DNA from: Lineus longissimus | Taxonomy: Eukaryota > Nemertea > Pilidiophora > Heteronemertea > Lineidae | Reading direction: 5' to 3' | Length of the DNA stretch: 60,000 nucleotides | NCBI RefSeq assembly: GCF_910592395.1 | Contig: NC_088310.1 | Location: 2,737,501-2,797,500, forward strand | Shown here: positions 1-10,808 of the stretch, in pieces | Numbering within the stretch: the stretch's first letter is position 1 | Layout of the letters: each line of letters starts with the position of its first letter | Program-made: the position numbers and the translations under genes | The notes under the pieces: generated by a model | Databases searched by the model: none | Told to the model about the DNA's origin: nothing | The model's input: the letters and a program-made list of their open reading frames with translations, nothing else

Positions 1-412
1 AAAGGTTTAGGAAAACATGGTCAGGGTCGAACCGAAATCGTGGAGGCATCCAAACAGAGAGGAAGGCGAGGTTTGGGTTTACATATCGATGGCTTTGAGC
101 CAGCGGAAGATGTGGTTTGGAATTCTGAGATGGAAGAGGTCAGTTTTAAATCTAAACTGAGTTTACCTGCATGTTTCAATGTTTTGTCTATCAATTGCAG
201 TTTAAAAACCTAATAAAAAATCGAAGAAGGAGTATTAATGTGAGTAAATTTGATACCAGGGTAAAAACCTTGAGTACCTGGATTTGATCAACAATTTTCT
301 TGTTGTCCGTCTTTTCAAGATAACCTCTGAAGAAAAAGTTGAATGGCTGCCAACCTGTAGCAACCCTATACCGGATCCAGACACTATGAAAACCTGGATG
401 AAAGAAGGATTG
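1..412 (+). CDS. CMTR1: CMTR1 exons: G-patch domain and following linker
   Basis: The first exon (1-138, incomplete at its 5' side) encodes the second half of a G-patch: [20 protein letters not shown], followed by GRRGLGL. The next exon (320-412) encodes [18 protein letters not shown], which matches the segment just after the G-patch in CMTR1. In this family the G-patch recruits the helicase DHX15; that is known biology, not something the sequence shows. The reading frame is open to position 1, so the true exon start lies upstream of the window. Confidence 0.93.
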
Positions 413-3400
413 GTACGTAAATGGTTGTACATGTACTTGAAATTCTAGGGGAACTGGCATTCCGATCTGTCCCCCTAGGTGGCTCTGTGAGCAATTGTAC
501 TCTTTGCCTACCAATATTAACTTCAATTTACATGCCCTTTGAGTTGCCTCTGGCATTTGGCAAATATCAATATCAACTGTGCAAGCATGTCTATGTATTG
601 CTGCAGATCCAAACTGACCCCCTAAATGATGTTACGTTGGCCATAGGTTTCGTCATTCACTGTTCATTTGCCATAAAAAAGTACAGATACTTCTAAAAGT
701 GATAGTGTTAATGAGAGAACTAATCCAAATTACAGAGGTCATCTGTCAAGGAAGACGAGACAGAATTTGGTGATTTGAAGATCTTAAAGGGCGGCCTTGC
801 TTGCAAGGTGAGTTTTTCATGTTTCTGTCAGATTCAAGAGTCCTAAGTGGACAAAGTGTGCTGCTTTAGGTTTGTGACTAATGACATCTTGGAGTGGTGG
901 CATCATCAGAATATATTTTATTATGTAGTCAAAGATGACAAGTACATGTACTAGATATCTATGTAATTATTCTATTCGGTTGTTCCAGAGTGTCTTTGAT
1001 CAGTTGGAGAGTGAAGAGATGAGAAGGGCCAGAACCAAGTCCAATCCATACGAGACAATAAGAGGAGCCATTTTCCAGAACAGGTACTGAGCAATGCACC
1101 TTTTCTTGGAACTATCAAGATGTTTCAAGTTTCTTCCACATGGGTGTTAACCTGCCGGTCAGAAGTCTGTTGGCAAGTTCTGGAAGTTGATTTGATAGGA
1201 GTGATCTATTTGAAGTCATGTTAAGATTGAATCGAACAATATTGATAAAGATTTTCTCTTTTTCAGGGCAGCAATGAAGATGGCCAACATGGACTATATG
1301 TTCGACTTTATCTTCACTGCTCCAAGGGACGAGGAAGGGGTATGTGTCTCCAAATCTTTCAGTCAATAATCTCGACGTAATTGAGCAGATAACAAAAACT
1401 GAAAGGTTTATCATTTGGTTTCCTTGGTTCGTGCTTGGGATTGATCAGCTTTTGACTTCTTCAAGTGCTGAGTTACTGACACGGCCAGCTGCCCACTCTT
1501 TCCAGTTGACAAACTGGCTGTTACTAAGTTAGTTGTCTCTTTCAATTTGTGTTGGTGTTATGACTGGAATTTTGTGAAGTGTGGGGCCCTTATTATGTTT
1601 TTTCTTCTTCTGAAGTGATCAGTTTCTTTTCCAGAGACCAGTTGTACCACCCCACGAGCTTCTTTACTTTGCTGACATATGTGCTGGGCCAGGTGGATTC
1701 AGTGAATACGTGCTCTGGAGGAAGAAACTGAATGCAAAAGGTTTTGGGTTCACACTGAAAGGTCCATGTGATTTCAAATTGGAAGAATTCTTCACAGCTC
1801 CCAGTGAAGCCTTCGAGCCATTTTATGGTACGTAAAGAAAACTGTCCGTCACCGTTTTATTCGACGACAATTCCTAAAATCAGTGTAAAAAAGCCGCAGT
1901 GGTACGAGCAAAACACTGTCCAGACACAAAGTTCCATCATCTCATCAACAGTAGTGGCACCTGGTGTTGTACTAGGTCACACTATGGGAGGATAGGAGAG
2001 AGCCAAGTGGTAATCTTTTCCTGACATATTCTTAAATTTCCATCTCCAGGTGTTGGTGGCGTTGAAGGAGATGGTGATGTCTACAGACCAGATAATCTCA
2101 TTGCGTTCAGGAAGTTTGTCATGGAGAATACAGACAATAAAGGAGTCCACTTCGTCATGGCTGATGGGGCAAGTTATTTTGTTTGACCTTTGACTATGAT
2201 AATAATTGGCTTTGAGAAATTAGTTCATGTTTTTTGAAAAGTTCCACAAATAGCAAACAAAGTTTCCCTCTGATGAACCTTCATAATTTTCATGTTTCCA
2301 TTTTCCAATTAAAAAAGGAATATCTGATTTGTTCTTGATTTCAGGGTTTCTCGGTCGAAGGCAAAGAAAACCTGCAAGAAATTCTATCCAAGAGGCTTTA
2401 CCTGTGTCAGTTCCTTTCAGCACTGTCAATTCTCAGAGTTGGTAAGTCTAAAGTCTTTGAATATAAGCATCAGTGGATACTGTCTATACAAGGTACATGT
2501 AGTTTCCACCGATGTTTATTTTCATTATTTGTGTGCAAGTTGTATAAAAAAGGAATTGAATCAACCCGATATTCACTTTTTTCTGAAACTTGTGTGTTAC
2601 AACCGTTTCCTTTAATTAAAAGGTGGCCATTTTGTTTGTAAACTGTTTGATGTTTACACGACGTGGAGTGTCGGACTGGTCTATCTGATGAACCATATCT
2701 TCAAACAAGTGTCCATATTCAAACCAGTTACAAGTCGACCTGCTAACTCAGAACGGTAAGGAGATGAATTTTTTAGGAAGGATGGCTTGGTGTGTCCTGG
2801 CTGTAGCTCTGTTTTCAGTAGGCCATAGGTTTGATCCTTTCAGTCCTTTGTGACCATGTTTAAGCCACTTTTCCTTAATTGCATTGTCAGAGAGAAAGTA
2901 GACTATTCATTTTTTCTGGAAAACCGTGGGGTGTCATTATGCGGTTCGTTTTAACCTTATGCCGAGCCAGCACCAGTGTGATTTTACTGAGTTCCTTGTA
3001 TGAAAATCTACACAAACATTTTACCAAATATAAGTGAGCAGTTTTTGATGTGTAGTTAAGATGCCCTACAATGGAACCCTGTAATTGTGATTAGTGCCGG
3101 CCTGCTTTATTTCCGTTAACAATGCCATACAGGTACGTACTTCTTGATTGACTTTTCAGATATATCATCTGTAAACACCTGAAAGAGGGCCACTGGCCGG
3201 TCCACAACTATATGTTTGAGGTCAACCTTGAGCTTCATAAATTAGGTGAATTCTCACAGGAAGACATCGTGGAAGTTGTACCTTTAGACATTCTCAAAGC
3301 TGATATGCCATTCTATAATGCCATGGTCTTTTCCAACGATTCGTAAGTTGAGTCTTTTAAGTAATCTTGGGTTATATCAATTATTGTACATCTGTCACAT

Positions 3401-6400
3401 GTCCAAGTTAGGTCATAGAGAATAAATTTGAAATGTCCCGACTCCCAGTGCCACTGCCACATGTGAAGATGCAGGATTATGAGATCTACCAAAAATCAAC
3501 TTTTTGTTCATGGCAATCAAAACTGTCTGAAAACTCCCATTCAGTATAAACATCTCTGTCCATCAAACATGTCAAGGGTTTTCAACACTGACAGCCCTAG
3601 ATGTAAATTAAATGTTTTGCTGACATTTTTCAACCCGTTCCCTCACCATTGTGCCAACTGCCATTATGTATTTTCAGATTTGGAAGAAAACAGGTGCTGA
3701 ATCTCAAGAAGATACAAATATTTGCCAAAAATCCGTAAGTGGGCTTTTTCTCAAAACAAACATACAAGAGGTATATTGACAATCCTATGATGGACGTTTC
3801 TGGCTTGGGACGAGCTGCATTGACCGTTATCACGATCGTCTAGGAAGCCGGATGTCCTCGGTTTGATGCCACCTACTTGAAGACCAACAGTGTAAAAGTT
3901 TGACCCGTGAATGTAAAGAAGAAGAAGTACATGTATTGAAAAATAGCATAAAAAGTACTGATCAAATACAACATATAATCGTTTATCTTCAGAGATCTGC
4001 ATGAAGGAAAACAAGCTGATATGAGGAAGGAATGTTTGATGAAGTGGAAAATTCCAGATGAAACCAGATCTGCTCCAGATAAGGAGGATCCGGGGCGGGC
4101 GTTTCAGAGATTGATGAACGTAAGTGGATAAGGAGATTGATTTATGATGTTCATTCATGTTGCACCCTCTAAAGTCTGAATACAACCTGTCAATTTCATA
4201 TTAAAAGCAAGTTTTCAGATGTCCTTTAATATGACGTTCCGACTTAGTTATATCGCATCACAACCAGGTTCAGAAGGACAACCCCAGCCTCAAATTGGAG
4301 CAGTCCAATTTCAATTGTGTTAAATCAAGTCAAAACTTTTTTCCAGGCTGAGAGTAAAGAGTACCTCAGTGACAAGACGTCCACATTGGATGCGAAGAGG
4401 TTACATTCTGTGAAGAGTCTGTATGATTACAGAGCAATGGTGCTAGCATCTAAGGAAAGACATTTCATTTTGAGTAAAGGGGTAAGAATTTGAAATTTTC
4501 TAACAGAATGTACAGGTAGCTTTCAATCGTCACCTCTACACTCTAGACACACTAGAATCAGATACTTCTCAGTAAAGGATGGCATATTTCACCTTGGAGA
4601 GTGTTACCAAGTCCAGTGTGCAGTTTTAAAGTATAAAAGAGCGCATATTTCTAGGTGCCTTTCATGTTTCATATCGTAATTTTCAGCGCTCACACATCTT
4701 CAAGTGGGATGGCCGGGGGCAAGGAAAATGGAAGAAACTGGAGACGTCTGCTGAGGGTGGTATGATCATCAAGTTAGAACTGCCAAAAGACACACTGCTG
4801 GAAGTTGAATTTGTACAAGAACTGAGAGGGGAGGTATGTGCGATTTGTACTTACTACTGAAAGGAGTACAGACAAGAACCTTGAGATGAGGTTGTTGTCA
4901 TCTTGGTCTTCAACCATTCTCTTTCACTTCATGTTTTCATGTTGAGGTTGGGAATGAAAACCACCTCTGGATCTCATGAAAGAACCCGTAGTTTAAAAAG
5001 AAAGCTTAAAAAGAAATATTTTCTTGTAAAATGTGCTTAGATTTGTCTTTGGGTTAATTTTCCAGGGGAAGGGTCAAAGAAAGGTGCTAGCTGTTCATAT
5101 TATAGACGTTCTCATGATCTATGGTGACGATATGAGGGCGCACCATTTCAACGACCGAATGGAAAGGCTGAAGAGGTTCACAAAAGCTATAAATAAACCA
5201 AGTAGATCCGACCTGGCTCCCATTCGCGTCAAAGATATCTTTAAACTTGAACACCTGGAGGAAATAAATGAAAGGTGAGTTTAAAAAAGTATTCAGGAGT
5301 GTTAGCATGGTCCAGCAGTCAGACTATGCTCTTTGGTTCACCCCAAGAAATCCATTGACAACTTTTATTTTCTCTTCCAAGTTACAGTTAAAGTAGGTGA
5401 AAGGATATGGCTGGGAATTTTGAATATGCTACTGTAGGTCTAAAGGAAGGACGTTCAATATTCCCCCCTGTTCACCTTTCGATTGACACGTTTCATTCTC
5501 TCCTTTAGGTTACAATTGAAGTTGGTGAAAGGCTGGGGCCGGGAGCCGCGACGATGCTACTGTGGCTCTGGAGGAAGGGCGTTCATGCCGTCGGGGATAT
5601 TCTTGATCAAGACAGTAAAAGGTTGCTTTTTCAAACATTCTTTTCACATTTTATTCATTCATTTCCCTCAACAAATGTTTTCAACAATCAGACATCTCCA
5701 GTTCACTCTTTAGCTTACCTCCATAATGAAGGGGCGCCAGGTCATATTGCTTCTGTGACATCACCGCAGACATTCTCAAATTAAGTGCTGTATAACGTCA
5801 CTGGCCCATCACTCAACATTGTCGTGATGTAAAGTATAGCAGGAAAACTTAAAAGTAACCATCTGTTTTAGGCCACGTGAAATGACGTATGATTTTGGTT
5901 TTCTAGAAAATAATCATAGACTTATCAATCAGCTTCATTTTCCTTGCAGATCCGTGGTCAATGGCTTGGAGTAGGTCAAACAATAAGAAATATTTCTACA
6001 ACCTTGTGACAAAACAGTCCACTTTTGAATTACCTTTGGAATCGATAGCTTCTTACAAGTGAGTTAACCTTGCTGTTTTGCTTGAGATGGATGGCAACAT
6101 GGTCTTATGGTAAAGGTGGGGGACTAATGATCCTGACTTGGTTCGATACCTGACACTATAGATCTATACATTTGATTGGGAACATGGTTTACATGAAGGC
6201 CAACATGCCAAGTCAGCCTGTAACAGCACCAATCCTTTGTCAGAACCAGATGAATTCGTCTTTGGTTTCTTTCTGCTTCTTTTAAAGTTAAAAGATTTCC
6301 TTTCACTGTTTCAGGGATTGCCATTCAACGAGGCTGCTGTGGTCCTGGCCCTCATCGGAGGTCAGGAGTAGTGATTCAGTGCAGTGGGAAGAGCTCATTG

Positions 6401-6423
6401 ACTTTGTCAAATCTAAGAAGTGA
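1..6423 (+). CDS. CMTR1: Cap-specific mRNA (nucleoside-2'-O-)-methyltransferase 1, 3' part (18 exons, 5' end outside window)
   Basis: CMTR1 methylates the 2'-O of the first transcribed nucleotide of capped mRNA in the nucleus (cap0 to cap1), using S-adenosylmethionine. Exons: 1-138, 320-412, 736-807, 989-1083, 1267-1339, 1635-1827, 2050-2168, 2345-2441, 2623-2755, 3160-3342, 3678-3734, 3993-4119, 4347-4481, 4687-4833, 5066-5274, 5509-5621, 5950-6058, 6315-6423. All phases join, giving about 733 residues and a TGA stop at 6421-6423. The order G-patch, RrmJ/FtsJ-type methyltransferase, guanylyltransferase-like region, WW domain matches animal CMTR1. Human CMTR1 is about 835 residues, so roughly the first 100 are missing here, cut by the window edge. 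It is convergent with the ryanodine receptor gene. The family call is by recognition of conserved blocks, not by a search. Confidence 0.96.
736..3342 (+). CDS. CMTR1: CMTR1 exons: Rossmann-fold 2'-O-methyltransferase domain
   Basis: These eight exons encode the catalytic domain. The SAM-binding loop reads [20 protein letters not shown]. The catalytic K-D-K set is present: Lys in [11 protein letters not shown] (codon 1277-1279), Asp in [15 protein letters not shown] (codon 2163-2165) and Lys in [10 protein letters not shown] (codon 2640-2642). The region [20 protein letters not shown] matches the family. Nothing in the active site is missing, so the enzyme is predicted to be functional. The intron after 2168 has a GC donor. 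Confidence 0.95.
2169..2344 (+). other. GC-AG intron in CMTR1
   Basis: The exon ends GCT GAT GGG and the intron starts GCAAGT instead of GT. Joining to the acceptor ...TTTCAG before 2345 restores [15 protein letters not shown] exactly. No GT donor nearby gives this frame. GC-AG introns are a known minor class handled by the major spliceosome, and the remaining donor consensus (G|GCAAGT) is strong, as is usual for them. Confidence 0.85.
3678..5274 (+). CDS. CMTR1: CMTR1 exons: guanylyltransferase-like C-terminal region
   Basis: Five exons (3678-3734, 3993-4119, 4347-4481, 4687-4833, 5066-5274) encode the region after the methyltransferase fold. Recognisable blocks are [18 protein letters not shown], then [16 protein letters not shown], then [20 protein letters not shown] and [20 protein letters not shown]. 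The last matches the KPSRPDMNPIRVKE segment of vertebrate CMTR1. This part is described in the family as resembling a guanylyltransferase without activity. No oddities were seen in these exons. Confidence 0.93.
3795..3885 (+). repeat. tRNA-like SINE head (CMTR1 intron)
   Basis: A stretch ending TCGTCTAGGAAGCCGGATGT then CCTCGGTTTGATGCC resembles tRNA A- and B-box sequence with no matching acceptor stem. Similar B-box-like stretches occur in other CMTR1 introns at about 5310-5340 (TTTGGTTCACCCC) and 6090-6155 (TTGGTTCGATACC). These are probably tRNA-derived SINE fragments and not tRNA genes. Confidence 0.4.
5509..6423 (+). CDS. CMTR1: CMTR1 exons: C-terminal WW domain and tail
   Basis: Exons 5509-5621, 5950-6058 and 6315-6423. 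The WW-type segment reads [18 protein letters not shown] followed by [14 protein letters not shown]; in the family this WW domain contributes to RNA polymerase II binding. The last exon ends [14 protein letters not shown] then TGA. The donor after 5621 is weak (G|GTTGCT), but it is the only junction that restores the Lys-Asp-Pro-Trp sequence. The terminal exon has decayed copies just downstream, described separately. Confidence 0.9.
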
Positions 6424-6850
6424 ATGGTGACATGACATGAACCCTTGTTGGGCTCTAAGAGAGTCTAGATAGTGGATTCCCTGCATTCAACGTGCTTGCA
6501 GTGTTCTTGGCCATCACCAGTGGAATAATGCAGTGATCATGAGGAGCTCACCAACTTTGTCAAATTTAAAAAGTGAACAGTGGCGTTATATGCTGATAGA
6601 GACATGAAAGACATTCCCTTAGTGGGCTCTGTGACTGTCAAAATAGTTGATATTCTGACATTCAGCTTAGTTACCGTGTTCTAGGCAATCGCCACAAGAC
6701 CAAAACAGTGTTGGTGTCACGTGGGAGGACCTCATCGACTCTGACAAATGCAGAAAGTGAGCACAGACATGATTTGTCAATAAAGAATGTAAGTTAATCT
6801 ATACCATGGTATGAAGAACTGATTGACTTTGTCAGAGAGTGAATGCTACT
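6322..6850 (+). repeat. Decayed tandem copies of the CMTR1 terminal exon
   Basis: The terminal exon and following bases recur three more times with decay. The segment GAAGAGCTCATTGACTTTGT (6388) reappears as GAGGAGCTCACCAACTTTGT (6541), GAGGACCTCATCGACTCTGA (6725) and GAAGAACTGATTGACTTTGT (6813). Each copy is followed by AAA..AAGTGA or GAGAGTGA. The upstream part, CATTCAACG..GTGTTCTTGGCC, recurs from 6322 at 6484 and 6659. Spacing is about 153-184 bp for the first steps and 88 bp for the last. Only the first copy has a splice acceptor in frame. Confidence 0.8.
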
Positions 6851-7300
6851 GTCTTTATTTGCTGATAGAGGGAGGACAGATGTGACTATGTTGAAGCAAA
6901 AGTCAAATTCAAGGCCATGATGTCAGAATGATGATCATACATGTAGGCTGTTAGTTAGAATCCTGGATTCCCTCAAAGGCAGTAATATATGTGAATTACA
7001 CAGAGACTGAAATCATTTTCATCATCATCATCATCGTCAACATCATCACAGCGTCTCATCACTTATGTGTGATATTCGCCGATTCTTGTTTAGAATTTCT
7101 TGACAGATCCCATTCAAACTAAAGGTATCTGATGGGGTGGGGTGGGGTAGGCAAGCTTTAGTCAAGCTTTAGATGTTGTGAACAAATTCATGTTCCTAAA
7201 GCTCTTGTTTTGTTTTTATACATGTATATTGTTATGTGAATTGCTTTGTATTATTTCTTTTTAAGAAAAATATGAGATTGCTACACTTGTTGTTTGAGTC
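6424..7300 (+). other. CMTR1: CMTR1 3' untranslated region (extent uncertain)
   Basis: This is the sequence after the CMTR1 stop codon. It contains an AATAAA at 6779-6784 that could serve as a polyadenylation signal, and further A/T-rich sequence around 7240-7275. A short trinucleotide run (TCA)n lies at about 7020-7040. The true cleavage site cannot be set from sequence alone. Confidence 0.5.
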
Positions 7301-7318
7301 ATTCATTGTTTGCCAGGA

Positions 7319-8560
7319 GCTGTCAGCAAGGATTTTATAACCAGCTGGAAGAGTCTCGTGGCCTGAGTTTATTAGCCAGCTGGAAGAGTCAAACGTCTTG
7401 CACATTGATAACCAGAAAGAGTCAGGATGTCCTAGTGAATCAATAAGTGCATTAAAACAATGACCTGGGACCTCTTTCAGCAGAAAGCCGGGACTTGGTG
7501 TGGGCAGCTCTAGATGTGGATTCCAGAATATACATCTGACACCAATATCACGATGCCACAGAGTTCAGTTGTGATGAGAATACACTACTTGGGACCCTTG
7601 GTGCCACACACTGTATCATAATCATGATAGGGCAGATTACAGAGGGCCTGGTTTGGCTGTCTCATCAGTGTTGGGCAGACAGTGGATGTGGCAGGCCCAA
7701 TTTGGTCTCGGGGTGGCTGTCTCATCTCAATCATAGTTTTGGGAAGACGATGTGGTTTTGGCTCCCTCATCTCACTCACTGTGTTGGCAGGACGGTGGAT
7801 GTGCCAGGCACAGTTTGGTCCAGTTGTGACTGTCTCATCTCTCACCATGTTTGCAAGTCAGTAGCTCTACCAGGCTCAGTTCCATCTGGTTGTGACTGTC
7901 TCATCTGTCTTGTTATCTGTTCAAGACAGTGGAGGTGGCACTCTGCTCTTGGCTCTTGCATCTAACTCACTGTGTTGGCAAGCCACAGCTGGTGGTGGCC
8001 AGGAGACATGCACAGACGCTTGAGAGAGAGAGACAAAAGCACTCCCATGGCATTCGAATGTTTGTGTTGTATCCTATCTCACCCATGTAAGGGATTGTTT
8101 GGGGTAAAACCCAGGGCCTTCGAGTATGAACTTCAAGAGCAGCACAGAGTATGAAGCTAGCTCTACTTGAGTTAAAGCTGGCTACCTGCATTGCCAAGTT
8201 GGGTGCTTGGGCCTGTCTTCGAGTCCACAGTGAGATAGCTCTCCCAGGGGTGGATGGGTCCTGATGTTGTCTCAGGTACACAAGGTACCTCAGGTACATG
8301 AGGAGACTACTCGACTTGTCCAGTAGGGTACTTAGTCCTGTCTTCAAGTACACAGTGAGATAGGAGCTACCAATGGCTGGTTACGATCATGGTTGGGCTG
8401 ATCAGAGAGGGGCGGGTTGGAATGAGATCCAGAGTGGACACGTACCCTTTGTTATAATCATGCTTGAGCAGATCAGAGAGGTAAAGATTAGATCCTTTGT
8501 GGGGGCTTCAGCTGTGAGTTTGACAAAGGGCCATCAATAGCAAGGTTGGGAGACTGCCGG
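7319..8560. repeat. Degenerate minisatellite and short repeats in the intergenic region
   Basis: From 7655 to 7962 a motif of the type GGCTGTCTCATC recurs at 7655, 7715, 7760, 7828, 7894 and 7951, within units of 45-68 bp that also share GTTGG..GACRGTGGATGTG..CAGG. Upstream, AACCAGCTGGAAGAGTC recurs three times (7338-7420). Downstream, CCTGTCTTCRAGTMCACAGTGAGATAG recurs twice (8211 and 8338), and GCWGATCAGAGAGG twice. ORFs across this area are side effects of the repeats, and I see no gene here. Confidence 0.7.
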
Positions 8561-8620
8561 ATCCAGTTGTAAGCTTAAGATCAGAAAAAGACATAAATGC
8601 GTCAGATTTTGATGAAGTCT

Positions 8621-8626
8621 TTTATT
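8621..8626 (-). terminator. Candidate polyadenylation signal AATAAA of the RyR transcript
   Basis: The plus strand reads TTTATT, so the minus strand reads AATAAA, about 2.2 kb after the RyR stop. It is the last good hexamer before the repeat-rich intergenic zone. Position and strand fit, but use is unproven. Confidence 0.35.
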
Positions 8627-9898
8627 AAAATGATGAAGTAATTCACATTACCATATTCTATACATAACAGGGTATAAAACAGTCCAAAGGGTATCTGGCT
8701 CTTCAACCGGCACTCATGACAATTTGGGCAAGATCCCATCACAATTTGACACAGTGTGTCCAATATCATAATGCATTTCAACCACAGACCCAAGAGCTTT
8801 AACTGCATAAAATGACACACCGATAGGTAAGCATATAACAAACTGGGGACTAGGTGACACGTTTAAAACATCGGACTACAATAGTAGTTGTTCGAAAACT
8901 TTGAACTCAGAATGAAATTGTCACATTTTGAAATTTGATAGATACGTAGGTCTCCATGCATCAGGTATTGTGTTCCATAGACAAACTTTTTTTTTCTTTT
9001 CAAAATCTTACCAATATCTATGTACATGTATGTATGTTTACTATGTCCTACAGCTGCTTAAGCAAGAGAAAACCCGCCGCTGCAATCAGTCCTTCACTAT
9101 CCTACATGACTATCTTGCCAATGGAAGACATTATCAGTTCAAGAGGTCTCACACAAGAAATATTTTTGTTTCTTTTTATGTACTTATATTAAATCAAGAT
9201 TAACAAAAGTTTCACGTGATTGCCGAGGTGTCTATCTGCACAGGGACTATTAAACAATCCTATTCACAACCTGTACAATACACCTTACAAAGATAGTTTG
9301 CAAAAAACTGACCAATTTAAGCCCATTCAAATTACGAAACTTAACATTTCAGTTTCAATCTCATCTTGTTTCGCCAGCAATTACAATTAACACAGATCAG
9401 ATGGTCAGCAGTTATTTTGTACACAAATCAAGCTAACACTTTGATACATTATACTGAGGGTCAAATTTACAATCTTCGAAAGGTAAACCACATAACTTAC
9501 ACAACTCATCTACGGATGTACATACACACATTTACAAAACAAATACATGTAGCCCATGATGAAAAAATGTAATGAAAAGTGAAGCATTATATTCATTTGA
9601 AAAGTGTTTAAGTTTGAATGGCAAATAGTCAAGACTTCAATGGAAAATTAGCAATTTTGCTCATTTCTCACTCGAGTGACTTTTTTTGCCGGAAGACAGA
9701 AAGTGAGACAGAAAAGCACTTTTACCACATAAACCTTCAAGAAAACAGGTCTCCTCTTTTAGGAGGGGTACATCATGACAAACCCTCCGACAGTACATGT
9801 AGTCATTTCTGGTCATCCTTCCGAATAATATGTCACCTGTTTGAACAGTCAGAAGTAATCACGGATTGACCTTTCAAGAATAAATCAACGAAAAGTCA

Positions 9899-10119
9899 TT
9901 AAAGGGACAATATGGGTAAGGCTGGAGGGTGCTGATGACACTTGTTCAAAGGAATACCGGTCCCAAAGTAAGGCAGGGGCCCTTTAATGTATCTTTTAAC
10001 TTGTTACTTTGGCTCCTCTTGATCCTTTCAACTGGGCAATTTCTGAGGCAGCCATTAGCAAACCATTAGCATCATCGGCAAACATACAGTGAAATTTCAT
10101 GCCCATATTTCCCCTTTAA
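9899..10119. mobile_element. TTAA-flanked MITE, 221 bp
   Basis: The left end TTAAAGGGACAATATGGGTA mirrors the right end, whose reverse complement is TTAAAGGGGAAATATGGGCA, so 16 of 20 bases match. Both ends carry TTAA, the target duplication of piggyBac-type elements. No coding capacity is seen. It lies in the RyR 3' UTR and has nearly the same size as the TTAA element at 41677-41897. Confidence 0.7.
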
Positions 10120-10808
10120 GTTTCATCAAAATATTCTAGCAAATGGTAATCTGCAAGGATTTGACAGTTCATGTTGAACAGGTGACAAACCAACAAAATA
10201 CAACAAGAAAACTTAACGCAAAACTTGGATGACCCATTGTCATTCTCAAGAGGAAACACAACTTATGGAAACAAAGTTAGGCTTTGGATCCAAAAGAATT
10301 TAGTGAAATAACTTGAAAGTATTGTGATAAAAGCAAGTAAAAGCTTTGGTGAATATGATTGCAAGATGTGATAGAAATCAAATTTACAATACTCTCTGGG
10401 AGGTTAACTCCCTCATTGAATGAATATAATCTCATTAACATTAAAATCATTACAAGTATGAAAATCATCACTGATGAATAAATTGAATAATTACTTACAA
10501 ATAAATAAATAAATTCATAAAAAGTCCTTTGGATCAGAATTTACTCCGACTTGGACTACAACCATGTACTTTGTCTTGGTTGTTGCTTTGGTTGGCCCAA
10601 AATGCAAAAATTCCAAACCGGCACAAGCTCTGTACAATTACTTTTCAAATTTTGTCTTGTTGCACTCGTTGAAGATTATGTTTTCATCAACTGTCATGAC
10701 AAATATGACCTTAGGGCATTGTTACGCAAATTGTCACAATATTTCAACCTAAGGCCTTACTTCAGCCAGTTAGTAACGTCAGCCGTTAAAAGATGCCGCT
10801 GGCGGTCC

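Larger units (their letters stand above)
8600..10808 (-). other. Probable 3' untranslated region of the ryanodine receptor gene
   Basis: This region follows the RyR stop codon on the minus strand and has no coding signal. A minus-strand AATAAA (plus-strand TTTATT at 8621-8626) is a plausible distal polyadenylation signal. The stretch is A/T-rich and carries a TTAA-flanked MITE at 9899-10119. Whether transcripts extend this far is inferred, not shown. Confidence 0.45.

Noticed and set aside
7624-7965. 113-residue plus-strand ORF in the intergenic region
   Set aside because: Covers the degenerate minisatellite; the apparent protein is the repeat translated, with no splice or family support.
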